A stretch of 64,000 bases of DNA from Streptomyces fagopyri. GTDB lineage: Bacteria; Actinomycetota; Actinomycetes; Streptomycetales; Streptomycetaceae. Within the stretch, counting starts at the first letter, position 1, and each line of letters opens with the position of its first letter. The notes below the pieces were generated by a model. That model was not told the DNA's origin. It did no database searches and saw only the letters and a program-made list of their open reading frames with translations. The DNA is taken from assembly GCF_009498275.1 (NCBI RefSeq), contig NZ_CP045643.1, positions 8,494,001-8,558,000 of the forward strand, in the 5' to 3' direction. This document shows positions 16,657 through 24,220 of the stretch, in pieces. A program made the position numbers and the translations under genes.

Positions 16657-17459
16657 GCGGCTTTCCCTGGGGAGCGTTCGCCCAGAACCTCGGCCTCGCG
16701 GCGGCCGCGGCCTTCGCCGTCATGCTCGTCACCTTCGCGGTCGCCGTGCGCAAGGGCGTGCACCGGATCGTGGACGTGGCCTGGGGAGTCGGGTTCACCG
16801 CGGTGGCCGTGGTGTCCTTCCTGGCCTCCGCGGGCGAGGGCGACGAGGGGCGGCGGATCCTCGTGACCGTCCTGACCTCGGTGTGGGGGCTGCGGCTGGC
16901 CCTGCACATCGCGCGGCGGGGCCGTGGTCACGGCGAGGACCCGCGGTACGAGGCGATGCTCGCCAAGGCGCCCGGCCGTCGCGACCTGTACGCCCTGCGC
17001 ATGGTCTACCTCTTGCAGGGAGCCCTGGTCTGGCTGGTGTCGCTGCCCGTCCAGGCGGCGCAGTACGTGTCCACGGGACTGACGGGAGTCACCCTCGCCG
17101 GCGCCGCGCTGTGGGCGGTGGGACTGTTCTTCGAGGCGGTGGGCGACGCGCAGCTGGCCCGGTTCAAGGCCGATCCCGCCAACCGCGGCCGGGTCATGGA
17201 CCGGGGCCTGTGGAGCTGGACCCGGCACCCGAACTACTTCGGCGACTTCTGCGTGTGGTGGGGGCTGTTCCTGCTCACCTGCGACTCGGGCGCGGCGGCC
17301 GCGGTCTCGGTCCTCTCGCCGCTGGTGATGAGCTTCTTGCTGATCAGCGGCAGCGGGAAGGCGCTGCTGGAGAAACATCTCGCGGGGCGCGCGGGGTTCG
17401 CCGAGTACACGGCGAGGACCAGCGGCTTCTTTCCGCTGCCGCCGAAGTCGCGCGGCTGA
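16653..17459 (+). CDS. DUF1295 membrane protein, steroid-5-alpha-reductase-like fold
   Basis: 268 residues, ATGA overlap. Six to seven hydrophobic segments; the C-terminal signature RGLWSWTRHPNYFGDFCVWWG near residue 187 is diagnostic for DUF1295 and related isoprenylcysteine-methyltransferase/5-alpha-reductase folds. It closes the five-gene operon. The homologue in the mycobacterial sigK locus lies in the same place next to the Cfa-like gene. The enzyme may use NADPH to reduce a double bond in a modified acyl chain; that is inferred from fold and context. Confidence 0.92.
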   Translation: MSGFPWGAFAQNLGLAAAAAFAVMLVTFAVAVRKGVHRIVDVAWGVGFTAVAVVSFLASAGEGDEGRRILVTVLTSVWGLRLALHIARRGRGHGEDPRYEAMLAKAPGRRDLYALRMVYLLQGALVWLVSLPVQAAQYVSTGLTGVTLAGAALWAVGLFFEAVGDAQLARFKADPANRGRVMDRGLWSWTRHPNYFGDFCVWWGLFLLTCDSGAAAAVSVLSPLVMSFLLISGSGKALLEKHLAGRAGFAEYTARTSGFFPLPPKSRG

Positions 17460-17514
17460 CGGGACCGCGTCCGGGCGTCGCCCGCCGGGGGAGGACCGGT
17501 GGGCGACGCCGGGA

Positions 17515-17584
17515 GGACCGGCCCGTACCCGGAGAGGGGCGGGCCGGTCCGTACCCGGAGGAGGGGACCGGCCGGCCGGTCCCC
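17515..17584. terminator. Paired hairpins between convergent operons
   Basis: Two strong dyads lie between the lipid operon (stop 17459) and the anti-sigma gene (stop 17617): 11-bp arms 17515-17525/17540-17550, and a perfect 22-bp palindrome 17563-17584. Short copies of a CCGTACCCGGAG element recur among them. Confidence 0.7.
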
Positions 17585-17616
17585 GGGGAGAGCACCGCAA
17601 GGGGCGGCCGGCCCCG

Positions 17617-18387
17617 TCAGGCGGGGAACTCCAGCACCGCCAGCGGGGCCGAGGTCGGCCGGGCCGAGCCGCCCGCCGGTTCCACGGTGATGCCCATGCC
17701 CGAGGCCTTGGCCAGCTTCCCGTCCAGGAGGACCGCCTCACTGGTGCGGTGCGGGTCCATCAGACCGGCCGAGCGCATGGTGCCCGCGTCGTCGAACCAC
17801 AGCTGGTAGACCTTGCCGCTCGGCGGCTTCGCCATGCCCGAGGAGATGAAGACGGCCTCGTCGCGGGCGGCGGAGACGACCACCGTGCCGCCGGCGCCGC
17901 CGGCCAGCCTCGCGGTACGGCTCTTCGCGTCCGGGGCGGCCAGCACCGCGGTCAGATCGGCGGTCCGGCGCTCGGCGTCCCGTGCCTGGGTCCGGGCCTC
18001 CCGCGCCCGGTCGTGCTGCCACACCGCCGTGCCGCCGAACGCCGCCGCGGCGGCCACGCAGGCGGCCAGCGCCCAGCGCGACAGGCCGCGTGGACGGCGT
18101 ACGCGCCGGAGGACCGGCGCGGGGGGCGTGGCGGGTGTGGCGGGCGCCGTCCGGGGTGCTTCCTGCCGGACCGTGGTGATGCGCCGCATGACGCGGGCCT
18201 TGAGCTCGGGGGTGATGCCGGCGGCTTCGGCGAGACCGAGCCGCGCGGCCGTGGCGGTCAGCTCACGTACCTCCTGGGCGCAGGCCTCGCAGTCGGCGGC
18301 GTGCCGTTCGAACCGGTCGCGCTCCTCCTCGCCGAGGGCGTGCAGCGCGTACGCACCCGTCAGGGTGTGCAGGTCGGACGTGGTCAT
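17617..18387 (-). CDS. rskA: RskA-type anti-sigma factor
   Basis: 256 residues. The N-terminal cytoplasmic domain carries the zinc anti-sigma motif H29-x3-C33-x2-C36 in ERHAADCEACAQEV. One membrane helix lies near 103-122 (WALAACVAAAAAFGGTAVW). The outer part is the RskA domain: alanine/arginine-rich linker, then VYQLWFDDAGTMRSAGLM and VTVEPAGGS-like strands ending LAVLEFPA. Its start overlaps the stop of the ECF sigma gene (ATGA), the usual sigma/anti-sigma coupling. It should hold the sigma factor at the membrane until released by an envelope or redox signal. Confidence 0.9.
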   Translation of the reverse strand: MTTSDLHTLTGAYALHALGEEERDRFERHAADCEACAQEVRELTATAARLGLAEAAGITPELKARVMRRITTVRQEAPRTAPATPATPPAPVLRRVRRPRGLSRWALAACVAAAAAFGGTAVWQHDRAREARTQARDAERRTADLTAVLAAPDAKSRTARLAGGAGGTVVVSAARDEAVFISSGMAKPPSGKVYQLWFDDAGTMRSAGLMDPHRTSEAVLLDGKLAKASGMGITVEPAGGSARPTSAPLAVLEFPA

Positions 18388-18983
18388 GCGGTGACCCCCA
18401 GGCAGTCACGGAGGCGGATGAGGCCGTCGCGCAGGCGGGTCTTGACCGTGCCGAGCGGAAGCGTCAGCAGTTCCGCCACCTCCCGGTAGGTCAGGCCGCG
18501 GTAGTACGCGAGGGTCACGGACTGGCGCTGGAGCTCCGTCAGCGTGCGCAGACAGCGCCGTACCTGTTCCCGCTCAAGCCGCGCCTCGACCTGCTCGGTC
18601 ACCTCGTCGAACTCGGGCGTCCGGTCGAGGAGGGCCGCCTTGTGCTCACGTGCCGCCGAAGCCTCGGCGGAGCGCACCCGGTCGACGGCCCGCTGGTGGG
18701 CGAGGGTGAGCACCCAGTTCATCACCGACCCGCGCTCGGGCCGGTAGCGGGCGGCGGTCCGCCACACCTCGACCAGTACCTCCTGGGCCACCTCCTCGGA
18801 CTGGGCCAGGTCGCGCAGCACCCTGCGCACGATGCCGAGCACCGGCCCCGCGACCACGTCGTAGACCGCTGCGAAAGCCTCCTGGTCGCCCCGGGCGACG
18901 TCGGCCATCAGGTCCGGCAGACTGGGTTCGGCCGCCGGGTTTCTCCCGATTTCCACGGCTTCTTTCACGGGGTGGTCCTCCAA
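18384..18983 (-). CDS. sigK: ECF sigma factor, SigK-type
   Basis: 199 residues. Region 2: DQEAFAAVYDVVAGPVLGIV, AQSEEVAQEVLVEVWRTAARY, VMNWVLTLAHQRAVDRVRS. Region 4: LTELQRQSVTLAYYRGLTYREVAELL then LGTVKTRLRDGLIRLRDCL. Cys144 and Cys194 are 50 residues apart, the same spacing I recall for the redox-active cysteine pair of M. tuberculosis SigK (133 and 183). With the adjacent RskA, the facing five-gene lipid operon and a matching promoter motif, this is a SigK-like factor by synteny. An S. coelicolor LitS-like role in light response is also possible, since a photoreceptor-regulator gene follows. Confidence 0.88.
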   Translation of the reverse strand: MEDHPVKEAVEIGRNPAAEPSLPDLMADVARGDQEAFAAVYDVVAGPVLGIVRRVLRDLAQSEEVAQEVLVEVWRTAARYRPERGSVMNWVLTLAHQRAVDRVRSAEASAAREHKAALLDRTPEFDEVTEQVEARLEREQVRRCLRTLTELQRQSVTLAYYRGLTYREVAELLTLPLGTVKTRLRDGLIRLRDCLGVTA

Positions 18984-19005
18984 GTGGGGCGATCGGTACG
19001 GGACT

Positions 19006-19033
19006 GATCCGGAGCAGGTCCGGCCGTGGATTG
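19006..19033 (-). promoter_or_regulatory. ECF-type promoter of the sigma operon
   Basis: On the minus strand CAATCC (19033-19028), 16 nt, CGGATC (19011-19006); the sigma ATG is at 18983. It matches the lipid-operon promoter in sequence and spacing, which implies autoregulation by the ECF factor. It lies inside the 3' end of the open frame of the sigma remnant. Confidence 0.55.
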
Positions 19034-19085
19034 GCCCACGTCGGGAGAATTCCGGGTACGGCGGCCGGGCGTACGCGCGGGCCGC

Positions 19086-19393
19086 ATGTCGGTGTTCCTG
19101 TGGCGGCTGCGGCCCACGAGCCGGCCGGCCGGTGCGCCGCGCTCGGGGCGACGGCCGTGTCCGCCCCGCCAGTCGGCCAGGAACAGCTGCGGGGTGACGC
19201 CCTCGGTCTCCCGGGCGTCACCCAGGGAGCGCCGGGCCGTCGCGCGCACCGGCTTGCCCCACCGGTGGTACGCGGCGGCCGGACAGCGCTCGTCACCGTC
19301 CGCGAGCCCCCGGGTGATCTCCGCGCCGGTGAGTGTCCCGGTGCCGGGTGTCCGCTCCCCGGGGCGCCCCCTGGTGATCGGATGTGCGGCCAT
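19086..19393 (-). pseudogene. Truncated ECF sigma factor remnant
   Basis: The leftward frame from the ATG at 19393 encodes about 100 residues that look like region 2 of an ECF sigma factor: GLADGDERCPAAAYHRWG, ARRSLGDARETEGVTPQLFL, ADWRGGHGRRPERGAPAGRL, ending near VGRSRHR. Typical family wording at the same places would be VTQQVFLAVWRGRHGYRPERG. No region 4 follows; the frame stays open but the sequence becomes non-sigma and contains the promoter of the downstream sigma gene. Several conserved positions are altered (a Gly for the usual Asp in the ED-VTQ motif). I infer a decayed sigma gene divergent from the photoreceptor gene, possibly the former litS. It could still be translated. Confidence 0.6.
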
Positions 19394-19508
19394 GACCACG
19401 GCTCCTCGGTTCGTACGTGGTTCACGGGGCGTCTCCCGGGCCGTGCCCCGTGAGCTCCATCGTGTGAACCGCAGGACATCCGGGACAACTTGCATCGTTT
19501 CTGCGTCG

Positions 19509-19514
19509 TATAGT
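19509..19514 (+). promoter_or_regulatory. -10 element of the photoreceptor gene
   Basis: TATAGT ends 6 nt before the ATG at 19521, so transcription would begin at or next to the start codon and the mRNA would be leaderless or nearly so. No clear ribosome site exists. A -35 is uncertain (TTGCAT at 19490-19495 is too close). Confidence 0.5.
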
Positions 19515-19520
19515 CGCCGC

Positions 19521-20549
19521 ATGGGCGAGGACCGACCGACACCGTCGTCAGAACCGGCCGCACAGCCCTCCGAGGCGGGCGTCACCACGGGTGCGCTGGC
19601 CCGTCGGCTCGGAGTGTCGCCCACCACGCTGCGCTCCTGGGACCGGCGGTACGGGGTGGGTCCCGCGGTCCGCTCCGGCGGCCGGCACCGCCGCTGGACG
19701 CCGCAGGACGTGGCGATGCTGGAGGAGATGTGCCGGCTGACGTCCGCGGGGGTGCCGCCCGCCGAGGCGGCCAGGACCGCGCGGAAGGGCGTCGAGCGGA
19801 TACCGTCCGGCTCCGACCCGCGCGCGACGGCCGGTCCTCTCGGTCGCCAGCGTTCACAGGCGGCCGGCGCGCTGCCGCTCGGTGACGTCCGGCAGGAGTG
19901 CAGGGGCCTGGCGCGCGCCGCCGTACGCCTCGACGCGCCCGCGATGGACGATCAGCTGGCCTCGCTCGTGGAACGGCACGGCCTGGTCGTCGCCTGGGAC
20001 GAGGTGATGGTGCCCACCCTGCACGCCGTGGGACGCAAGTGGGAGTCCTCCGGCGACCGCTACGTGGAGGTGGAGCACCTGTTGTCCTGGCACATCTCCC
20101 GGACCCTCCACCGGGCCACCGAGCCGGCCCGGCCCGACGCTCCCGCGACCGGCGCGGGGCCCGTGGTGCTGGCGTGCGTCCCCGGCGAGCAGCACAGCCT
20201 GCCGTTGCAGGCGCTGCACGCCGGACTCGCCGAACTCGGCCTGCCCGCAAGGATGTTCGGTGCGGCCGTGCCCACCGAGGCGCTGACAGCGGCGGTACGG
20301 CGGCTGGGCCCGACCGCCGTCGTGCTGTGGGCCCAGACCCGTTCGACGGCCGACGTCCCGCTCGCCCGGCATGTGGCCGGCACCCACTGGGGTGTCAAGG
20401 GCGCCCGCAATCATCCCGCCGTCGTGCTGGGCGGCCCCGGCTGGGCCGGACGCCCGCTGCGCGGGATGCTCCGCCCGACGGGGCTGCGGGACGCCCTCGG
20501 ATCCCTCAGGGGCCTCTACGACGGCGTCGCCCCGGTCCCGGCAAGCTGA
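19521..20549 (+). CDS. litR: LitR/CarH-type MerR regulator with B12-binding light sensor
   Basis: 342 residues. A MerR-type winged helix (about 22-90) has VTTGALARRLGVSPTTLRSW and GGRHRRWTPQDV. The middle helical-bundle domain (about 125-205) and C-terminal Rossmann B12 domain (about 210-320) follow. The E-x-H loop expected to give the lower axial ligand is in CVPGEQHSLPLQAL. The helical cap contains a Trp followed ten residues later by Glu-His (KWESSGDRYVEVEH); TtCarH has nine between. These proteins bind adenosylcobalamin, repress in the dark and release on illumination. The neighbouring ECF genes and photolyase fit light control. No carotenoid genes are in the window. Confidence 0.85.
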   Translation: MGEDRPTPSSEPAAQPSEAGVTTGALARRLGVSPTTLRSWDRRYGVGPAVRSGGRHRRWTPQDVAMLEEMCRLTSAGVPPAEAARTARKGVERIPSGSDPRATAGPLGRQRSQAAGALPLGDVRQECRGLARAAVRLDAPAMDDQLASLVERHGLVVAWDEVMVPTLHAVGRKWESSGDRYVEVEHLLSWHISRTLHRATEPARPDAPATGAGPVVLACVPGEQHSLPLQALHAGLAELGLPARMFGAAVPTEALTAAVRRLGPTAVVLWAQTRSTADVPLARHVAGTHWGVKGARNHPAVVLGGPGWAGRPLRGMLRPTGLRDALGSLRGLYDGVAPVPAS

Positions 20550-20577
20550 GGTACCGGGCCGGGGCGACGTTTCCGGC

Positions 20578-21300
20578 TCACCGCACCGTCGGCGAGGGGG
20601 ACGCGGAGCTACCCGCGGGCGGGGTGAGGACGACGGTCGGCTCGCCCGGCGCGGGTGCGGGCGGCGTGACGTTCTGGGACGGCAGCTTCGGCGGGGTGGT
20701 CTCCTGGAACAGCACCTGGTCGAAGTTGACCAGTCCGGTCTTCTCCATCACCGTGATGTGGTCGAGCACCGTGTCGTTGGCCTGGTCGGCCAGCTGGCGC
20801 ACCAGGGAGTTCTCGGTGGTGGACCTGATCTTCGCGACGGTCAGGAAGATCGTTCCGTGGGTCAGCCGCAGGATGTTGGCGAAGTCCGTGTCGAACTGCT
20901 TGCCGGTGTCCGCGGTCAGGGTCGTGACGAAGCCCTGCTGCTGCGGAGACGGCTTGTTGGGGATGGTGATACCGAGCGTGGCGGCGACCTTGCGGTCGGT
21001 GTCGTCCAGCGCGGCGTGGCCCCTGATCAGGTGGTCGCCGGCGGTTCTGACCGCCGGGATGGTGCCCTTCTGGAGTGCCAGCTGTCCGACCGGGTACTCC
21101 CAGAGTCCCGCCGCCCGCACCTTGACGACGAAGTCACGGTCGGCCTCGGTCAACGGGCCGGTCGGAGTGTTGGCGATCACGCGGTTCGGGGCGCTGGACG
21201 TGGTCTGCACACCGATCACGGCAGGGTACGCGAGCGCGGCGAGCGTCATGGTCAACGCACCTGCCACGAAGAGCGTTCCTGCGTTCCGTGCAATGCGCAT
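20578..21300 (-). CDS. Secreted DUF4142 protein
   Basis: 240 residues from the ATG at 21300, preceded by AGGAGG. The N-terminus MRIARNAGTLFVAGALTMTL is a signal peptide or membrane anchor. The body is the DUF4142 four-helix ferritin-like domain: LTEADRDFVVKVRAAGLWE, QLALQKGT, ALDDTDRKVAATLG and FLTVAKIRSTTENSLVRQLAD. The final 40 residues are Pro-rich. DUF4142 proteins are exported and of unknown function; they are common near ECF stress loci. Converges with the photoreceptor gene (29 nt apart). Confidence 0.9.
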   Translation of the reverse strand: MRIARNAGTLFVAGALTMTLAALAYPAVIGVQTTSSAPNRVIANTPTGPLTEADRDFVVKVRAAGLWEYPVGQLALQKGTIPAVRTAGDHLIRGHAALDDTDRKVAATLGITIPNKPSPQQQGFVTTLTADTGKQFDTDFANILRLTHGTIFLTVAKIRSTTENSLVRQLADQANDTVLDHITVMEKTGLVNFDQVLFQETTPPKLPSQNVTPPAPAPGEPTVVLTPPAGSSASPSPTVR

Positions 21301-21461
21301 CGAGCCTCCTGGCGGGCGGCGGCGCGGAGCGGGGAGCCCCGTCGTGCCGCATGGTGAATCCGGTGCGAGTGGATCCGGTGACGAGTGATTCTGACGCCCA
21401 CCAGTACGCACGCGTTCGACGAAAAAATCTCTGCCAATAGTAAAATCCCTGGTGACTTCCT

Positions 21462-22835
21462 TCAGTCCCGGCCCCGGGCGTTCTTGAAGCGGGCCAGCCC
21501 GTCCGGAAGTTCGACCACGGGGTCCGGGTAATCGTAGGCGGCGCGGTCAAGGCCCCGCAGCTTCCACGGTTCGTGCACGGCGGCACCGGCGATCCCCTCC
21601 AGTTCCGGCACCCACCGTCGGACGTACTCCCCGTCGGGATCGTAACGCCTCGCCTGGAGGACCGGATTGAGGACCCGGTTGGGGCGGGTGTCCGTGCCCG
21701 TGCCGGCCATCCACTGCCAGTTGAGCTGGTTGTTGGCGACATCGCCGTCCACGAGGAGTTCCAGGAAGTGCCGGGCGCCGACCCGCCAGTCCACGTAGAG
21801 GGTCTTGGTGAGGAAGCTCGCCGTCAGCAGCCGCCCCCGGTTGTGCATCCAGCCCTCGTGGCGCAGTTGGCGCATCGCCGCGTCGACCACCGGATAGCCG
21901 GTGCGCCCCTCCTTCCACGCGGCGATGTCCTCCCGGGCCTCGGTCTCCGAGCGCCAGCTGTCGTGCCGGGTGCGGTAGTCGGCGACGGCGGCGTCCGGCC
22001 GCGCGGCGAGCACCTGGTGGTGGAAGTCGCGCCAGGCCAGCTGCCGTACGAAGGCCTCCGCGCCCGCCCCGCCGGTGCCGCGGGCCCGGTGCACCAGCTC
22101 GACCGGGGAGAGCGAGCCGAAGTGCAGGTGCGGGGAGAACCGGGAGGTGGCGTCGCCGGGCAGGTCGTCGTGCCGGTCCTCGTACGACGCGATCCCGCTC
22201 CGCAGCCAGGAGGCGAGTCTCCCGCGGGCCTCCGTCTCGCCGCCTCGCGCCAGTCCCGCGGAGATCCCGGACAGGCCCTCGCGGGAGGGGAGCGGCTCCG
22301 AGGCGACACCGTCCGGTACCCGGACCGTCCGCGGCGCGGCGACCGCGCCACGCAGTGGCTGCTGCGACCAGTGCCGGAAGTACGGGGTGAAGACCGCGAA
22401 GTGGTCCGACGAGGCCGGGGTGACGGCACCCGGCGCGAGCGCGGTGATCACGGTGTCGTGGACGTGCAGGCGGCACCCCTCGGCCTCCAGGGCCGCGCGC
22501 AGCCGGTCCTCTCGGCGGCGCGCGTAGGCGCTGACGCCGGCGGCCATGTGCACCTCGTCGGCGTCCGCCTCGGAGACCACCTTGCACACCTGGGCGGCCA
22601 CGTCACCGGAACGCACCACCAGCCGTCCGCCCCGCTCACGCAGTCCGGCGTCGAGGTCCGCCAGACAGTCCGCGAGGAACGCCATCCGGTTGGGAGCCGT
22701 GAACCCCGCCGCGGCCACGGCGTCGTCGCGCACGAAGAGGGGCACCAGCGCGGCCGAGCCGTCGTGGGCCGCCCGCAGCGCCGGATGGTCGTGCAGACGC
22801 AGGTCCGAGGTGAACAGGACGACCGAGACGTTCAT
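21462..22835 (-). CDS. phrB: Deoxyribodipyrimidine photolyase
   Basis: 457 residues from the ATG at 22835. The N-terminal alpha/beta antenna domain begins MNVSVVLFTSDLRLHDHPAL. The C-terminal FAD domain has the class I signatures: FVRQLAWRDFHHQVL, HEGWMHNRGRLLTASFLTK, WQWMAGTGTDTRPNRVLNP. The electron-transfer Trp positions appear intact. It should repair cyclobutane pyrimidine dimers in blue light. Downstream (21412-21461) a T-rich stretch on the coding strand suggests termination. Its promoter (22906-22933) carries the same ECF-like motif as the lipid and sigma operons. The IS110-family element abuts that promoter upstream. Confidence 0.95.
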   Translation of the reverse strand: MNVSVVLFTSDLRLHDHPALRAAHDGSAALVPLFVRDDAVAAAGFTAPNRMAFLADCLADLDAGLRERGGRLVVRSGDVAAQVCKVVSEADADEVHMAAGVSAYARRREDRLRAALEAEGCRLHVHDTVITALAPGAVTPASSDHFAVFTPYFRHWSQQPLRGAVAAPRTVRVPDGVASEPLPSREGLSGISAGLARGGETEARGRLASWLRSGIASYEDRHDDLPGDATSRFSPHLHFGSLSPVELVHRARGTGGAGAEAFVRQLAWRDFHHQVLAARPDAAVADYRTRHDSWRSETEAREDIAAWKEGRTGYPVVDAAMRQLRHEGWMHNRGRLLTASFLTKTLYVDWRVGARHFLELLVDGDVANNQLNWQWMAGTGTDTRPNRVLNPVLQARRYDPDGEYVRRWVPELEGIAGAAVHEPWKLRGLDRAAYDYPDPVVELPDGLARFKNARGRD

Positions 22836-22905
22836 GGGGTGGCTCCGGGTTCGGCTGGATGGACGGGTGCGAGGGGTACGGCCGCGAGGGGTACGGCACC
22901 TACCG

Positions 22906-22933
22906 CTTCGGTCCGACGGGCTTCCGCGGATGC
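22906..22933 (-). promoter_or_regulatory. ECF-type promoter of the photolyase
   Basis: On the minus strand GCATCC (22933-22928), 16 nt, CCGAAG (22911-22906), 71 nt upstream of the ATG. The -10 is the closest match in the window to the recalled SigK consensus CCGAAT. The leader below it contains two copies of GCGAGGGGTACGGC as read on the plus strand (22870-22883 and 22884-22897). Confidence 0.55.
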
Positions 22934-23002
22934 GGGGGGGTGCCTCTATGTCTTTCGTCAAGGCACCCCTGTCGGGTTTGGGGTGATTCGGTCTTGCTGG
23001 GG

Positions 23003-24220
23003 TCATGCGGCGAGTTCGACGTCCGCGGGCGGGCGGGATTCGTAGAAGGTGCCGTCTCGGAGCATGGCGAACAGGACGCTGATGCGTTGGCGGGCGAGGC
23101 GGAGGAGGGCCTGGGTGTGGGTTTTGCCGCGGGCGCGTTGCTTGTCGTAGTAGGCGCGGGAGGCGGGATCGGCGTTCATGCAAGCGAAGGCGGAAAGGAA
23201 CATGGCGCGTTTGAGCTGGCGGTTGCCGCCTCGGGGCGCGTGTTCGCCGTGGATCGAGGTCCCCGACGACCTGGTCGCCGGGGCGAGTCCGGCGTAGGAG
23301 GCCAGGTGGGCGGCGTTGGGGAAGCTGGTGCCGTCGCCGACGGTGACCAGCAGGACGGCGGCGGTCCTGACGCCGACGCCGGGCATCGACCTCAGGACCG
23401 GGGAAAGAGGGTGGGCCTCCAGCAGGGCGTTGATCTGGGCTTCCAGGGCCCGGCGCTGTTCGTGGACAGCGGCGAGCGAGCGGGCCAGGGAGGGCACGAC
23501 GAGGTCGAGGGTGCCGGTCCCCGGGACCACGACGGTCTGCTCGTCCAACGCCTCGAAGACATCGTCGATCAGCCGCTGGGCCATGCGCGGGGCCTTGGGC
23601 CGGATGAGCTCGACGAGCCTGCGGCGGCCGGCTCTGCGCAGTGCGGCGGGGGAGCCGTAGCGCTCCAGCAGCCAGGTGACGGCCTGGTGGTCGAGGCGGG
23701 GGCCCAGAACGCGCTCCAGCGACGGGTGGAACTGGGTGAGCAGGCCGCGTATCCGGTTGGAGGTGCGGGTGGCCTCGGCCGCGAGGTCCTGGTCGAAGCC
23801 GACGAGGACCGTGAGTTCGGCGGTGATCTCGTCGGTGAGTTCCAGCGAGCGCAGAGTGTGCGGCATGGTGCGGGCCGCATCCGCGATCACGGCGGCGTCC
23901 TTGGCGTCGGTCTTGGCCTCGCCCGGATACAGGTCGGCGATTCGCCGCATCGCGAGTCCGGGCAGGTAGGCGACCTTGCAGCCGGCGTCCCGGGCGACCG
24001 TGAGCGGGAGGGCTCCGATGGAGGCGGGCTGGTCCACGGTCACCAGGACGGTGCCGAACTTCGCGGCCAGTTTGTCGAACACGGCCCGCAGTTTCGGCTC
24101 ACTGTTGGGCAGCTGCTTGTCGAAGACCTTCTTGCCGGCCGGAGTCAGCCCGTGCCCGTGATGGGAGCTCTTGCCGACGTCCAGGCCGAGGAACACGCCC
24201 ACGTCTTCGGTATCGAACAT
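23003..24220 (-). CDS. IS110-family transposase (DEDD recombinase)
   Basis: 405 residues from the ATG at 24220. The N-terminal RuvC-like DEDD domain shows FLGLDVGKSSHH (first Asp), VTVDQPASIG (second acidic site) and GEAKTDAKDAAVIADAAR (the paired Asp residues). The C-terminal Transposase_20 domain begins PVLRSMPGVGVRTAAVLL and contains SYAGLAPATRSSG with the catalytic Ser candidate. Length and motifs are intact, with no frameshift, so it may be active. IS110 recombinases are guided by a bridge RNA from the element's non-coding end. Confidence 0.95.
   Translation of the reverse strand: MFDTEDVGVFLGLDVGKSSHHGHGLTPAGKKVFDKQLPNSEPKLRAVFDKLAAKFGTVLVTVDQPASIGALPLTVARDAGCKVAYLPGLAMRRIADLYPGEAKTDAKDAAVIADAARTMPHTLRSLELTDEITAELTVLVGFDQDLAAEATRTSNRIRGLLTQFHPSLERVLGPRLDHQAVTWLLERYGSPAALRRAGRRRLVELIRPKAPRMAQRLIDDVFEALDEQTVVVPGTGTLDLVVPSLARSLAAVHEQRRALEAQINALLEAHPLSPVLRSMPGVGVRTAAVLLVTVGDGTSFPNAAHLASYAGLAPATRSSGTSIHGEHAPRGGNRQLKRAMFLSAFACMNADPASRAYYDKQRARGKTHTQALLRLARQRISVLFAMLRDGTFYESRPPADVELAA

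Noticed and set aside
18965..19085. Region 4 of the sigma remnant
   Set aside because: The frame stays open but the residues (Pro, Arg, Thr-rich) do not resemble region 4, and the stretch contains the promoter of the downstream sigma gene.
22836..23183. N-terminal extension of the photolyase
   Set aside because: The added 116 residues are Arg/Pro-rich, run into the insertion element and include the promoter; the family begins at 22835.
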